A stretch of 39,197 bases of DNA from assembly GCF_030532265.1 (NCBI RefSeq), contig NZ_JAUNLM010000018.1, positions 1 through 39,197 of the forward strand, written 5' to 3'. The notes beneath the pieces are model-generated. The model was not told the DNA's origin. It did no database searches and worked only from the letters and a program-made list of their open reading frames with translations. Source of the stretch: Clostridium sp. GTDB lineage: Bacteria > Bacillota > Clostridia > Clostridiales > Clostridiaceae. A program made the position numbers and the translations under genes. Within the stretch, counting starts at the first letter, position 1; each line of letters starts with the position of its first letter. Positions 24,573 to 31,175 of this stretch are shown here, one piece after another.

Positions 24573-24661
24573 ATGTTTTAAGTGAATGTTGATTTTAATA
24601 TGAGCTATAAATTATTTAATTTTGAAAGTATTATATTAAAATCAACACTAGTTTAAAACAT
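24573..24661. repeat. 29-bp imperfect inverted repeat
   Basis: Left arm 24573-24601 and right arm 24633-24661 match in 25 of 29 positions, with the four differences confined to one block (24582-24586); the loop is 31 nt. No T tract follows, so it is a poor intrinsic terminator. It may be an RNA hairpin controlling the next gene, or the trace of a small inverted-repeat element. Confidence 0.7.
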
Positions 24662-24723
24662 AAATGAAAAATGAAACAGTATAAAAAGAGAAAAAAATAT
24701 ATCTAATATTTTGGGGGAAGTAT

Positions 24724-25755
24724 ATGAGAATAATAGCAACTTTAGGGCCAAGTATAAAGGAAGCATGGGTAATAAAAGAAATTATAGAAAGCGGAATAAA
24801 TACATTTAGATTTAACTTTTCTCATGGTTCAATAAATGATTTTAATGAAAAATATAAGATTATAAAAAATATAGATGATAAGGTAGAAATAATGGTAGAT
24901 TTGCCTGGAAGTAAAATAAGAATTTCAGATAGTTTACCATATATATATAAAATTTATAACGGAGAAGAATTAATATTTTGTGGAGAAGATACATATGTAA
25001 ATGAAGGATACTCTATAAAAAGAGGAAAAAGAAGGATTATTCCATTAAATATAAATAATGAGTTTCTTATAAATAAGAATATTAATTGTATTTCAATGAA
25101 AGATGGAACTATGAAATTTAAAATATTAAATATAGATAATTCAGGGGTTCATGTTAAAGTTAAACGTGGTGGTATAGTAAGAGCGGGTAAGGGTTGTAAT
25201 ATTAAAAATTTTAATAGAGCAAATATTGGTTTAACTGATAAAGATAAAATAGCAATTAACTGGGCAATAGAAAATTCGGTAGATATAATAAGTCAATCTT
25301 TTGTTGAAAATATAACTGATGTAATGAATATTAAAAATTATATAAATGAGTTAAATATAGATAATAAAATAAAATTATTTTCAAAGTTAGAAACACCAAA
25401 AGGTATAGATAATTGTGTTAATATTTCAAGAGTGGTTAATGGAGTAATAATTGGTAGAGGTGATTTAGTTCCAGAAAGTGGTCTTATAGAAGTACCAATA
25501 TATCAAGATAAAGTATTTAAGTTATTAAAAGATTATAATGGTGAACTTATAATAGGAACACATATATTAAATAGTATGAAACAAGGAAAGTCATCTGAAC
25601 TTGCAGAAGTAGATTGTTTATATAATTTAATGAAAAATGGAGCTAATGGATTTTTATTATCTGGTGAAACATCAGTAGGAAAAGCACCGATAAAGACAGT
25701 TAAATTTTTATTGGAAATTTTAGAAAGGTATAAAAGGAATTTTAATTATGAGTAA
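24724..25755 (+). CDS. Short pyruvate-kinase-like enzyme without C-terminal domain
   Basis: 343 residues against about 470 or more for pyruvate kinase. It has the (beta/alpha)8 barrel with inserted B domain but lacks the C-terminal allosteric domain. Active-site residues are kept: R29-F-N31-F-S33-H34, D-L-P-G-S-K-I-R (59-66), S-K221-L-E223 (proton/phosphoryl lysine and metal Glu), G-R-G-D247-L (metal Asp) and T279-H-I-L-N-S-M, then L-S-G-E-T. Chemistry on a phosphoenolpyruvate-like compound is therefore plausible, but I cannot say it is pyruvate kinase. GGGG lies 7 nt before the ATG. Its 3' end overlaps the 39-residue ORF by 8 bp. Confidence 0.85.
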   Translation: MRIIATLGPSIKEAWVIKEIIESGINTFRFNFSHGSINDFNEKYKIIKNIDDKVEIMVDLPGSKIRISDSLPYIYKIYNGEELIFCGEDTYVNEGYSIKRGKRRIIPLNINNEFLINKNINCISMKDGTMKFKILNIDNSGVHVKVKRGGIVRAGKGCNIKNFNRANIGLTDKDKIAINWAIENSVDIISQSFVENITDVMNIKNYINELNIDNKIKLFSKLETPKGIDNCVNISRVVNGVIIGRGDLVPESGLIEVPIYQDKVFKLLKDYNGELIIGTHILNSMKQGKSSELAEVDCLYNLMKNGANGFLLSGETSVGKAPIKTVKFLLEILERYKRNFNYE

Positions 25756-25867
25756 AAGTGAAAAAGATGGCAATAATATTAATACAAAACTACTTCAAGG
25801 GGCCTGGATTATACTTGGTGCAGGCATGTTATTTTTAATTTATACAGTCATAAAAAAATTAATTTAA
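25748..25867 (+). CDS. 39-residue single-span membrane peptide
   Basis: A short ORF overlapping the end of the pyruvate-kinase-like gene by 8 bp in another frame. AAAAGGA lies 9 nt before its ATG. The N-terminal 17 residues are polar (K, S, E, D, N). Residues about 19-34 are one hydrophobic helix containing W-I-I-L-G-A-G-M-L-F-L-I-Y, and the end is K-K-L-I, a positive-inside anchor. A terminator starts 9 bp after its stop. Overlap, ribosome site and terminator make it very likely real and translationally coupled. Function unknown. Confidence 0.72.
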   Translation: MSKSEKDGNNINTKLLQGAWIILGAGMLFLIYTVIKKLI

Positions 25868-25875
25868 TTTTTTAA

Positions 25876-25903
25876 GCTTCTCTTTTAAAGAGGAGTATTT
25901 TTT
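25876..25903 (+). terminator. Terminator of the pyruvate-kinase-like operon
   Basis: A stem of 10 pairs (two wobbles), arms 25876-25884 region and 25888-25896, tight loop, then seven Ts. Confidence 0.75.
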
Positions 25904-25953
25904 TATTAACATTAAAATTAGATATAAGTAATATTAATAAATTTAATTAAAAT

Positions 25954-25984
25954 AAAAATAAGCCAAATTATTTGGCTTATTTTT
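25954..25984. terminator. Bidirectional terminator, mgtC side
   Basis: AAAAATAAGCCAAA (25954-25967) pairs perfectly with 25971-25984, loop TTA. It overlaps the stop codon of the minus-strand MgtC gene. Confidence 0.92.
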
Positions 25985-26672
25985 AATCATTTAATACATT
26001 CCAACCTATTGAAGCAACACCGTGTTCTAAACTTAAAACACCTATAATTCGCTCCATTATCATATCACTTTTTGACATACTCATAATTTCAGCTTTAACT
26101 CTGACCTTGCTTTCATTTTCAATTTCTATGCTTTCAAGTTTTTTTAGAAAAATTTTTTCTTCGTTAACCATTTGCATAAGTAATGATCTAATGTTAAATT
26201 CTTCGCTTTCAAGACATTTTATACTTATACCATACAAGTATTCACCATCATTATTAGAAGATTTTACATGATACATTTTTTTAGCAATTGGTCTTAAAAT
26301 TATGTTTAATAAAACTATTACGATTGCTGATATAATAGCATATATTAAGTTACCTGTGCTTGTAAGAATACCAACTGCCGCTGTACACCAAAGTGTTGCT
26401 GCTGTATTTAATCCTCTAATATTAAAGCCATCTCTTAAAATAACTCCTCCACCTAAAAAACCAACTCCAGTTACAACCTGTCCAGCAATACGATGATTAT
26501 CAACACCAACTGCAATATAAGAATACATTACAAATAGGCAAGCGCCAACACATACTAATACATTTGTTCTTATACCTCCAGCAATAGTTTGCCTATATTG
26601 TCTTTCTAATCCTATAATAAAACCTAAAACTATAGCTACTAATATTCTTATTGTAAAGTCTAAAACTGTCAT
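25983..26672 (-). CDS. MgtC/SapB family membrane protein
   Basis: 229 residues: four or five membrane helices (about 1-135) with the MgtC signature G-L-E-R-Q-Y-R near residue 22, G-V-G-F-L-G-G-G-V-I and G-L-N-T-A-A-T-L-W, then a cytosolic ACT-like tail of about 85 residues. Family members are linked to Mg2+ limitation, membrane potential or ATP synthase control; in non-pathogens the role is open. AAGGAGTGG precedes the ATG. The upstream gap is too short for an M-box riboswitch. Confidence 0.9.
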   Translation of the reverse strand: MTVLDFTIRILVAIVLGFIIGLERQYRQTIAGGIRTNVLVCVGACLFVMYSYIAVGVDNHRIAGQVVTGVGFLGGGVILRDGFNIRGLNTAATLWCTAAVGILTSTGNLIYAIISAIVIVLLNIILRPIAKKMYHVKSSNNDGEYLYGISIKCLESEEFNIRSLLMQMVNEEKIFLKKLESIEIENESKVRVKAEIMSMSKSDMIMERIIGVLSLEHGVASIGWNVLND

Positions 26673-26798
26673 GTAACCACTCCTTGAAATATAAAATAAA
26701 TTAATAAATATTAAAATAAATAATTATATAATCAATTTACCATAAAACAATAGGTGGTTTAATAAATTTTAAAAAAATATAAAAATTTATTTTAGTAA

Positions 26799-27395
26799 TT
26801 AAAATCGATTTTTATATTTTTTTATAGAAGATACAACAGGTAATGAAATTGCAATAGCAATTCCAGCTGAAACGAATCCATTTAGTGTTAGTGCAATGAA
26901 TGTAGAATTAGCTGCAAATTCACTTATTCCAAGAACTCTAATATATTCATAAAAATATAGTATATATATTGCGGAAAGAACACCTATAGTATTAGTAAAG
27001 GATCCTATAAATGTTGCTATAATTATTTTTAAAGAGCCTTTTTTTATGACTTTTAATAATTTTATAGTTAACCAAGGAGTTATTCCAATTAATATTCTTG
27101 GTAATACTGAGACTAATGGATTTAAGAATATAAAAGAAACTGGTGTAGGAGATTTTATAGCTTGAAACATGCTAGTTAATCCAAATATAAGACCTAAAAA
27201 GCCACCTATTATTGGGCCTTCTAAAATAGAACCTATTATAACAGGTATATGCATTATTGTAGTATGAAATGGTGGTATAGGTATAGGGATATAACCTAGA
27301 CCTGTAATACCAAACATTATTAGTAATGATGATAACATACCGGTAATTGTAATTTTTCTCGCTTTAAATTTTTTTCTTTCTTGTGATTTTTCCAA
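26799..27395 (-). CDS. ECF transporter S component, PanT-like
   Basis: 198 residues, about six membrane helices. The segment with H-I-P-V-I-I-G-S-I-L-E-G-P-I-I-G-G-F-L-G-L-I-F-G, later N-P-L-V-S-V-L-P-R-I-L-I-G, is typical of group II ECF S components. It most resembles PanT (pantothenate) as I remember it, so vitamin specificity is tentative. The start is taken as TTG at 27395, since GGAGG lies 9 nt upstream; the ATG at 27404 directly abuts GGAGG. It is the second orphan S component in this window, and no EcfA/T genes are present. Confidence 0.75.
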   Translation of the reverse strand: MEKSQERKKFKARKITITGMLSSLLIMFGITGLGYIPIPIPPFHTTIMHIPVIIGSILEGPIIGGFLGLIFGLTSMFQAIKSPTPVSFIFLNPLVSVLPRILIGITPWLTIKLLKVIKKGSLKIIIATFIGSFTNTIGVLSAIYILYFYEYIRVLGISEFAANSTFIALTLNGFVSAGIAIAISLPVVSSIKKYKNRF

Positions 27396-27481
27396 AATGT
27401 TCATCCTCCATTCTTATTCCTTATAGGATATAAGTTGAATTTTATTAAGTTAGTAAGAAATAAAAATTAAACATTATTAAG

Positions 27482-27529
27482 TTTAGTTACAATAAAAGTA
27501 TACTAACTAAATTTAACTTTTATTTACAA
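27482..27529 (-). promoter_or_regulatory. Promoter with overlapping dyad for the PanT-like gene
   Basis: Minus strand TTGTAA (27529-27524), 18 nt, TAGTAT (27505-27500). A perfect inverted repeat TTTAGTTA / TAACTAAA (27482-27489 and 27504-27511) covers the -10 and the predicted start, as an operator would. Confidence 0.5.
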
Positions 27530-27670
27530 GGAAAATTATATAATGTATTACTTATTATTACAATAAAATATTGTTAAAAAATAATCAAACTATTTTGTGA
27601 ATTTAAGGTTAAGTTAGAAATAATCTAATATTAGGTAAATGTAAAATAAATATGAACTGTATGAAAAAAT

Positions 27671-27698
27671 ATATTTGAATTAATAAAATTCATACTGT
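27671..27698 (+). promoter_or_regulatory. SigE-like sporulation promoter candidate
   Basis: ATATT (27671-27675), 15 nt, CATACTGT (27691-27698), close to the SigE pattern ATATT-N14/15-CATACAnT. About 85 nt upstream of the TPR/coiled-coil protein. Confidence 0.4.
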
Positions 27699-27783
27699 AT
27701 ACTGAAGGTTGTTTTAAAAATGAGCATTATTTTATATAAAGCAAATTTAATAAATAATTGATTATATAACAGGGGGATAAAAG

Positions 27784-28710
27784 ATGAAAAAAGGATATAA
27801 GATATCAATAGGTGTGATTATTGTTTTTATAATTTTAGGAATAGCATCTTATTTATTTTATAATAATTTAAGTGCAAGTAATGCATTTAAAGAGGGAACA
27901 GAATTTATTGATGAAGGAAAGTATGATAAAGCTTTAGAAAAATTTAATTTAGCATTGAATTATAAATTAAATTATAAGAAAGTTTTAGAAGAAAAAGAAA
28001 TGATAGAAGAATATTTGTGTTCTAAAAAATTATTTAATGAAGAAAAAATAAAGGAAGCTAATGAAGAAATAAATAAAGTTAATAACAATTACAAGGAAAT
28101 TAATAATTTTAAAGATGATGTTGATAAATTAAAAGTTGAAATAAATCATTCAATAGAAAATATGAATAATATAAATAAAATTAAAGAATTAATAAATAAA
28201 CAAGATTTTAATAATGCTAAGAGTTTGATTAATAATATAGAAAAAGAAAGTTTAAGTAAAAATCAAAAAAATCAAGTTAAAGATTTAAAAGTAAAAGTTG
28301 ATTCAGAATTAAATAAAATAGAGAATGAAAAAAGAAAAATAGAGGAAGAAAGAAAAAAGCAAGAGGAAGTAAAAAAAGAGAAAGAAATAAAAAATGAAGA
28401 AAACATAAATAAACAAAAAAATAATAATATCCATAATAAGGTTATAAAAAATAAAGAAAATAATGAATCAGAAAAAGCCAATAGTAAAGATAGAGCTATT
28501 AGTTTAGTTAAGAAATTAACTTCAGGATATACTAATTTAGATTATAATGGAATGATAAATATAGATAATAGAATATATCATGAAGTTGTAGCTAGTGGTG
28601 AGGGGTATGGAAGAGCTACATATCTTGTACCAGTAGAAAAAACTAATGAAGTCTATGTTGTTGTAAGAGGTGATGGAGGCAAACCAGATTTATATTTAGC
28701 AAGTTATTAG
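27784..28710 (+). CDS. Membrane-anchored TPR/coiled-coil protein
   Basis: 308 residues. One membrane helix (about 7-27), then a TPR-like repeat (A-F-K-E-G-T-E-F-I-D-E-G-K-Y-D-K-A-L), then a long Lys/Glu/Asn-rich coiled coil (about 100-235), and a compact C-terminal domain of about 70 residues with beta-strand pattern ending in Y-L-A-S-Y. I do not recognise the last domain. The large extracytoplasmic part suggests a scaffold or wall-associated role. GGGGG lies 7 nt before the ATG. Monocistronic, convergent with the FliB-like gene; a SigE-like promoter suggests possible use in the mother cell. Confidence 0.75.
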   Translation: MKKGYKISIGVIIVFIILGIASYLFYNNLSASNAFKEGTEFIDEGKYDKALEKFNLALNYKLNYKKVLEEKEMIEEYLCSKKLFNEEKIKEANEEINKVNNNYKEINNFKDDVDKLKVEINHSIENMNNINKIKELINKQDFNNAKSLINNIEKESLSKNQKNQVKDLKVKVDSELNKIENEKRKIEEERKKQEEVKKEKEIKNEENINKQKNNNIHNKVIKNKENNESEKANSKDRAISLVKKLTSGYTNLDYNGMINIDNRIYHEVVASGEGYGRATYLVPVEKTNEVYVVVRGDGGKPDLYLASY

Positions 28711-28815
28711 TAAAAGTTGGTTTATTACAGAAAAATAGTTTATAATTTATTAAATAAGTAGTATAAGTTATAATTATGATTTTATTAATTATAATAAATT
28801 ATAACAATAAAAATT

Positions 28816-28846
28816 AGAGTAAATACAATATGTATTTACTCTTTTT
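28816..28846. terminator. Bidirectional terminator, TPR protein / FliB-like
   Basis: AGAGTAAATACA (28816-28827), loop ATA, TGTATTTACTCT (28831-28842), perfect, with T and A runs. It reaches the stop codon of the minus gene. Confidence 0.92.
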
Positions 28847-29981
28847 AACTATTTTCTAAAATTTCTTTAAAAACTTTATTATGCTCAGTATCTTTACTTA
28901 GTGCTTGAATAATCTTTATTATATGATGTTCTGTTAATAATTCTTTAGAATATGTACATGAACATAAAATATAAGCTTTAATTATTCTATAAGTATTTAT
29001 AACAACTTTTATGCTAGCACCTAAATTCATTCCTTTATTAAAAGGTATTATATCTTTAAAAATTTGATTTACTAAGTAATTTTCAAAAATGTAGTTATAA
29101 TTATCTAGGTTAATTTTATTTAAATTTATATTTTTAAAATCTTTCTCTATTTTTAATATGTCTTTTCTTAATTTTTGTAAAAAAGATTTTATCTTAACAC
29201 CAATAACATTATTAAATAAATTATCACTTAAAATTAAATTATAAAAATCAGTATTTTCAGTAAAGTTACTTTCTTTTAGTGAATTAAAATTAAAATTTTC
29301 ATCATTTAAATTTTCTAGAAATATTTCTATATTATAAAAATCATTATTATCTCTTAATTTTTCAAGATTAGAATAAAAGTTTTTAAGAATAGAAAGTCTT
29401 TCTTCAATATTAAAGTTTCTATTTTGCATAATATTTATAGATATAACCCTTATATCCCAAAAATATTGTAGTAGACTATCACTTCCAATAAAAGCTTCGC
29501 TATCTATCATTCTTCGTATTTCAATAGAATTTTCATCTATAATTTCAGATGTTTCTATAAATTCCATTTTATCTTTATTTAGAAATGCTTTTTTGCAAAC
29601 TTCTTCACAAGAAGGAATTCCACTTTTTTCATATATATTATCGATAATATTAAATACTCTAGGATATCTTCTACAAGTTATTGATAAATTTTCTTCACCA
29701 CAATTTCCGTGAATATCACATAGCATACTATCATTTAAAAAGGGACATTTATTTGTATTTTCTATAATCATAAATCCATAATTAAATGAATCATTACTTT
29801 TTTTATTTTGTATATATTTATCCTTAACTAAAAGTTTAAGTTTATCCTTGCTATTTTCATATTTATTAAAGGTATATTCATCTATGTTTATATCCCAACC
29901 AGCACAGCAAGTATCAGTACAGTTTGGACCTATACATTTAAAGTTAGCCATATATTTTGGCATAAAGAAATTTAACTTCAA
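28845..29981 (-). CDS. FliB-type cysteine-cluster protein (lysine N-methylase family)
   Basis: 378 residues. The N-terminal cysteine cluster F-K-C16-x4-C21-x3-C25-C26-A-G-W, followed by N-K-C-P-F-L, L-C-D-I-H-G-N-C-G, I-T-C-R-R-Y-P-R and C-E-E-V-C, is diagnostic of the flagellin lysine N-methylase FliB family, whose members carry an iron-sulfur cluster. The C-terminal 250 residues are divergent helices. No flagellar gene is in the window, so the substrate is open. The start is taken as TTG at 29981 with GGTG 5 nt upstream; ATG at 29993 has no good ribosome site. Monocistronic. Confidence 0.82.
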   Translation of the reverse strand: MKLNFFMPKYMANFKCIGPNCTDTCCAGWDINIDEYTFNKYENSKDKLKLLVKDKYIQNKKSNDSFNYGFMIIENTNKCPFLNDSMLCDIHGNCGEENLSITCRRYPRVFNIIDNIYEKSGIPSCEEVCKKAFLNKDKMEFIETSEIIDENSIEIRRMIDSEAFIGSDSLLQYFWDIRVISINIMQNRNFNIEERLSILKNFYSNLEKLRDNNDFYNIEIFLENLNDENFNFNSLKESNFTENTDFYNLILSDNLFNNVIGVKIKSFLQKLRKDILKIEKDFKNINLNKINLDNYNYIFENYLVNQIFKDIIPFNKGMNLGASIKVVINTYRIIKAYILCSCTYSKELLTEHHIIKIIQALSKDTEHNKVFKEILENS

Positions 29982-29993
29982 AACTAACACCAT

Positions 29994-30386
29994 CTTTCTT
30001 AGATAAAAATATAATTTATTTAAGTATTGTAATTATGTATCAAATTATATTTTCTAATTAATTATTAGTTTTGACTAAATTTAATATAAGATTACAGGTT
30101 CTCTTTTAAATATTTTATATTATCATCTTTATCTTTAGTTTGTTTTAAGACATACTTTAATATTTTAGCATTTATTTTTATAAAATAATATAATAATATT
30201 TAATAAAATAAGAATTATGTTTGTTGTAACTTATTTATATAGATGTATAATTTATTATAAAGGTAAAGCATTAAAATAAATTATTTGATTGACTATAAAT
30301 TTTTTATAGATTATAGACATTAAAATTATAAAATATTTAATATTAATGTAAGTATTAAATGAGATAATGATGTAAAAGGAGGTAGT
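29994..30386. other. Intergenic region with possible gene remnant
   Basis: About 390 bp. A minus-strand stretch (30190-30092) reads as about 30 codons of plausible clostridial protein (including I-L-K-Y-V-L-K-Q-T-K-D and Y-L-K-E-N-L, then TAA) but has no start codon before an upstream stop. It could be a decayed 3' gene fragment or chance. The promoter of the lytic transglycosylase lies at 30289-30317. Nothing else seen. Confidence 0.3.
30289..30317 (+). promoter_or_regulatory. SigA promoter of the lytic transglycosylase
   Basis: TTGACT (30289-30294), 17 nt, TATAGA (30312-30317). Leader about 60 nt. Confidence 0.62.
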
Positions 30387-30983
30387 ATGAATAAAAAAAG
30401 AAAACAAATGCAAATAAGACGTAGAATAACATCATTGACAATACTTGTTTTACTATTATTTTTCGGGACAAAGCTTGCATTTTCTATAAAAGATAGGGTA
30501 GAGAAATTACAATATCCTTATAAGTATGAATCTATAGTAAATAAGTATAGTAAAAAATATAATTTAAACCCATTATTTGTTTTATCAGTCATTAAAGTTG
30601 AAAGTAATTTTGAAGAAAAGGCAAAGTCATCTGTAGGAGCTATTGGCTTAATGCAAATAACAGAAGAGACTGGAAAGGAAATTGCAAATAAAATAGGATA
30701 TAGAAATTTTATGGTAAATGATTTATATAATCCAGAAATTAATATAGAATTTGGGTGTTTTTATTTAAAAGATTTATTTAAGGAGTTTAATGATAGGGAT
30801 TTAGTTATTGCAGCATACAATGGAGGAAGAGGGAACGTTAACAATTGGCTAAGAGATCAAAAATATTCAAAAGATGGAGATAATCTTCATAATATACCTT
30901 TCCCTGAAACTAGAGAGTATGTTGAAAAAGTAAATAAGGCATATAAAATGTACAAAAAGATTTATGGTAATGAAGAAAAATAA
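30387..30983 (+). CDS. Membrane-anchored soluble-lytic-transglycosylase-like (GH23)
   Basis: 198 residues. Basic N-terminus, one membrane helix (about 16-32), then an SLT/GH23 domain that cleaves glycan strands with 1,6-anhydro-ring formation. Visible: V-I-K-V-E-S-N-F with the catalytic Glu, G-A-I-G-L-M-Q-I, A-A-Y-N-G-G and E-T-R-E-Y-V. AAAGGAGG precedes the ATG. Own promoter and terminator. The same architecture as short lytic transglycosylases common in clostridia; cell-cycle or sporulation role not visible. Confidence 0.92.
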   Translation: MNKKRKQMQIRRRITSLTILVLLLFFGTKLAFSIKDRVEKLQYPYKYESIVNKYSKKYNLNPLFVLSVIKVESNFEEKAKSSVGAIGLMQITEETGKEIANKIGYRNFMVNDLYNPEINIEFGCFYLKDLFKEFNDRDLVIAAYNGGRGNVNNWLRDQKYSKDGDNLHNIPFPETREYVEKVNKAYKMYKKIYGNEEK

Positions 30984-31001
30984 TATATTGAAGCAAGTAT
31001 T

Positions 31002-31028
31002 GAAAGTCAGTAATGACTTTCTTTTTTT
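31002..31028 (+). terminator. Terminator of the lytic transglycosylase gene
   Basis: GAAAGTCA (31002-31009) pairs with TGACTTTC (31014-31021), loop GTAA, then seven Ts. Confidence 0.92.
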
Positions 31029-31175
31029 ATAAAAATAAAATTATCTTCAATATATTTAGAGATTTTGTATAAATTTTAAAATAGGTATTTTAGCTATTTA
31101 AAAGAAAAAGTAAATTAAAAATTTAATTTATAAATTATGATATAATATTTTATTGAATAAGGAGGTGGGGTGTAT

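Larger units (their letters stand above)
27396..27783. other. Divergent intergenic region, PanT-like / TPR protein
   Basis: About 390 bp without a gene. It contains a minus promoter with dyad (27482-27529) and a SigE-like promoter (27671-27698) toward the TPR protein gene. The stretch 27530-27660 shows nothing I can name. Confidence 0.5.

Noticed and set aside
26673-26798. M-box (Mg2+) riboswitch before the MgtC-family gene
   Set aside because: The gap is about 125 bp of featureless AT-rich DNA; no conserved M-box core seen.
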